DNA of 8,027 nt from Nitrospirales bacterium (GTDB lineage Bacteria > Nitrospirota > Nitrospiria > Nitrospirales > UBA2166). The translations under genes were made by a program, and so were the position numbers. Under the pieces are notes generated by a model. The model was not told the origin of the DNA, made no database searches, and saw only the letters and a list, made by a program, of their open reading frames with translations. Positions 6,739 to 8,027 of the stretch are shown here, piece after piece. The stretch spans positions 1 to 8,027 of the forward strand of contig JAJDBL010000318.1 in assembly GCA_029261375.1 (NCBI GenBank), read 5' to 3'. The first letter of the stretch is position 1. Each line of letters opens with the position of its first letter.

Positions 6739-7952
6739 AGCGATGGCTTCCAATTCTGCTTCCCTTTGTTGTGCTCGCGGTAGGTGGGTTTGGCGCATGG
6801 GCGTTGATCACCGCGCGTCAGGACGTCGAAACCCGTCCACCTGAGCTTCTTCCGCCTCTCGTACGCACTGTTGACGTCACGCCTCAGACTCTGCAACTGC
6901 GGGTTCTCAGTCAAGGTACCGTGATGCCTCGGACAGAGACGTCTCTCGTCCCCGAAGTGGCTGGTCGGGTCGTCGCAATTTCACCGTCGTTGGTCGATGG
7001 CGGGTTCTTCAGTGCTGGGGATGTGTTGCTGGTAATCGACCCGCGTGATTATGACCTTGCTCTCGCGCGGACTCGCGCTGATGTCACACAGGCCGACACG
7101 AGACTCGCGCGTGAAATAGCAGAAGCACGGGTTGCGCGGCGTGAATGGCGAGCATTGGGAACTGGGGAGCCGTCACCTCTCACCAGCCGTGTGTTGCAAG
7201 TGGCAGAGGCAAAGGCTGCGCTTGCCTCGGCGACGGCTATGAAGGATCAGGCAGCCTACAATCTCGCGCGAACAAAAATTCGAGCACCGTTTGATGGGCG
7301 CGTGCGTAATAAACAGGTCGACCGTGGTCAATATGTCGTCCCCGGCGCGCAGATCGCGATGATCTATGCTGTTGATGCGGCCGAGATCCGGTTACCCATT
7401 CCGGATAGCGAGCTTGCCTATCTTGATTTATCGTTGAGTTATCAAGGTGAAGATGCTGAATCTCACTCCGGCCCATCCGTTCGCTTATGGGCAACGTTTG
7501 CCGGACAAGCACACGAATGGGTGGGACGCATCGTGCGGACGGAAGGTGAGATTGATCGCAAAACACGTGTTGTCTATGCGGTGGTGCGAGTTGATGACCC
7601 GTACAAACGTGGAGCAGCCCCTGATCGTCCACCCCTGGCCGTTGGTATGTTCGTCGAAGTCGAGATTCAAGGCAAACTCGTTGAGAATGTTGTGGTTCTC
7701 CCACGTGCGGCCATGCGCGGTCGTGACCAGGTGTTGGTCGTTGATGACCAACAGCGTCTTCGATTTCGTACAGTAGGACTTCTTCGCGCAGACCGTGAGC
7801 AGATTGTCGTTCAGAGTGGTTTGGTTGCGGGTGAAGTGGTGAGCGTGTCCGCGCTTGATACGGTTGTCGATGGCATGAAGGTGAGGACGATTGAGAGCGA
7901 GAAAGGTAGAAGTCAGGAGTCAGAAGCCAGAATGCTGAATACTGACTCCTAA
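6735..7952 (+). CDS. RND efflux periplasmic adaptor (membrane fusion protein), HlyD/AcrA family
   Basis: This adaptor links the inner-membrane RND permease to the outer-membrane channel. The start ATG 6735 overlaps the previous stop by four bases, and GAGG at 6718-6721 is rather distant, so translation is probably coupled. The 405-aa protein has an N-terminal hydrophobic anchor (about residues 4-24). Next comes a first lipoyl half with VPEVAGRVVAI (P73) and GDVLLVIDPRDYDLALA. A helical hairpin (about 113-180) follows, with its tip around GTGEPSPLTSRVL. The second lipoyl half has IRAPFDGRVRNKQVDRGQYV (P185), and a beta-barrel/membrane-proximal part runs to about 390 (VGMFVEVEIQGK, VVVLPRAAMRG). 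There is no lipobox Cys, so it is anchored by the hydrophobic segment. The last 13 residues (SQESEARMLNTDS) are encoded by the heptad repeat at 7910-7965 and probably replace the ancestral C terminus. Confidence 0.94.
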   Translation: MKRWLPILLPFVVLAVGGFGAWALITARQDVETRPPELLPPLVRTVDVTPQTLQLRVLSQGTVMPRTETSLVPEVAGRVVAISPSLVDGGFFSAGDVLLVIDPRDYDLALARTRADVTQADTRLAREIAEARVARREWRALGTGEPSPLTSRVLQVAEAKAALASATAMKDQAAYNLARTKIRAPFDGRVRNKQVDRGQYVVPGAQIAMIYAVDAAEIRLPIPDSELAYLDLSLSYQGEDAESHSGPSVRLWATFAGQAHEWVGRIVRTEGEIDRKTRVVYAVVRVDDPYKRGAAPDRPPLAVGMFVEVEIQGKLVENVVVLPRAAMRGRDQVLVVDDQQRLRFRTVGLLRADREQIVVQSGLVAGEVVSVSALDTVVDGMKVRTIESEKGRSQESEARMLNTDS

Positions 7953-7965
7953 GTTCTGACTGCTT
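7910..7965 (+). repeat. Degenerate heptanucleotide repeat with imperfect palindrome at the adaptor/permease junction
   Basis: Eight consecutive 7-base units can be read from 7910. The first are AAGTCAG, GAGTCAG and AAGCCAG. They then switch to the complementary style: AATGCTG, AATACTG, ACTCCTA, AGTTCTG, ACTGCTT. Because the left half is xxxxCAG and the right half xxxxCTG, the run forms an imperfect hairpin: AGGAGTCAG 7915-7923 pairs perfectly with CTGACTCCT 7942-7950, and AGTCAG 7911-7916 can pair with CTGACT 7956-7961 across a 7-base bulge (7949-7955), one heptad in length. The adaptor TAA (7950-7952) lies inside it. It looks like a short-tandem-repeat insertion of the kind known from cyanobacteria and other genomes. 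Confidence 0.65.
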
Positions 7966-7969
7966 CATC

Positions 7970-8027
7970 ATGAAATCCATTATCGCCTGGTGGGCCCAGA
8001 ATCGTGTCGCCGCAAATATCCTGCTGG
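7970..8027 (+). CDS. RND efflux inner-membrane permease (AcrB/HAE1-type), N-terminal fragment cut by window edge
   Basis: ATG 7970 opens MKSIIAWWAQNRVAANILL, which runs off the window. This is the typical start of RND permeases (a short cytoplasmic amphipathic stretch with W and N-x-VAANLL, then the first membrane helix). Its place after an outer-membrane factor and an adaptor, 17 bases beyond the adaptor stop, fits the proton-driven pump of the same tripartite complex. There is no purine-rich ribosome site in the 20 bases before ATG; the repeat and CTGACTGCTTCATC occupy that space. Only 19 codons are visible, so the subfamily (drug versus metal) cannot be called. Confidence 0.88.
   Translation, partial: MKSIIAWWAQNRVAANILL

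Noticed and set aside
7237..7980. Long minus-strand open frame of 247 codons opposite the adaptor gene
   Set aside because: The plus-strand adaptor is unmistakable by its domains. The minus product is His/Arg/Ser-rich with no recognisable domain, a typical shadow of moderate-GC coding DNA.

Overview
The window reads as part of a moderate-GC Gram-negative chromosome. The evidence is a predicted outer-membrane beta-barrel protein, three proteins with lipoprotein signal peptides, and a tripartite RND efflux operon. I cannot place the species. The gene styles and the CTGACT-type heptad repeat would fit a Nitrospira-like or proteobacterial genome, but that is a guess. All real genes are on the + strand.

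Region 1 (1-4937) holds three cell-envelope genes in a row. The first is a DUF4105 (Lnb N-terminal-type) protein with a C-terminal barrel-like half, cut off by the left window edge. The second is a catalase-fold haem lipoprotein. The third is a large di-haem cytochrome c lipoprotein of the CCP/RoxA-like kind. Spacing and shared orientation suggest one functional group. Its substrate is unknown: peroxide handling, oxidation of a lipid or polymer, or lipoprotein processing are all open.

Region 2 (4938-5256) is a 319-base gap. It holds short inverted repeats, what looks like a decayed IS5-type transposase fragment on the minus strand (about 5064-5129), and a promoter with a perfect TATAAT box (5205-5210) that should drive the genes to its right.

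Region 3 (5257-8027) is an efflux operon in the order outer-membrane factor (NodT/TolC type), periplasmic adaptor (HlyD/AcrA type), inner-membrane RND permease. The permease is present only as its first 19 codons. The first two genes overlap by ATGA. A 56-base run of degenerate heptads (7910-7965) forms the 3' end of the adaptor gene and fills the gap before the permease, which has no visible ribosome binding site.

No tRNA, rRNA, CRISPR array or intact mobile element was seen. The most distinctive observations are the envelope haem/DUF4105 cluster, the apparent Asn-to-Ser change in the catalase-like haem pocket, the transposase relic and the heptad repeat.
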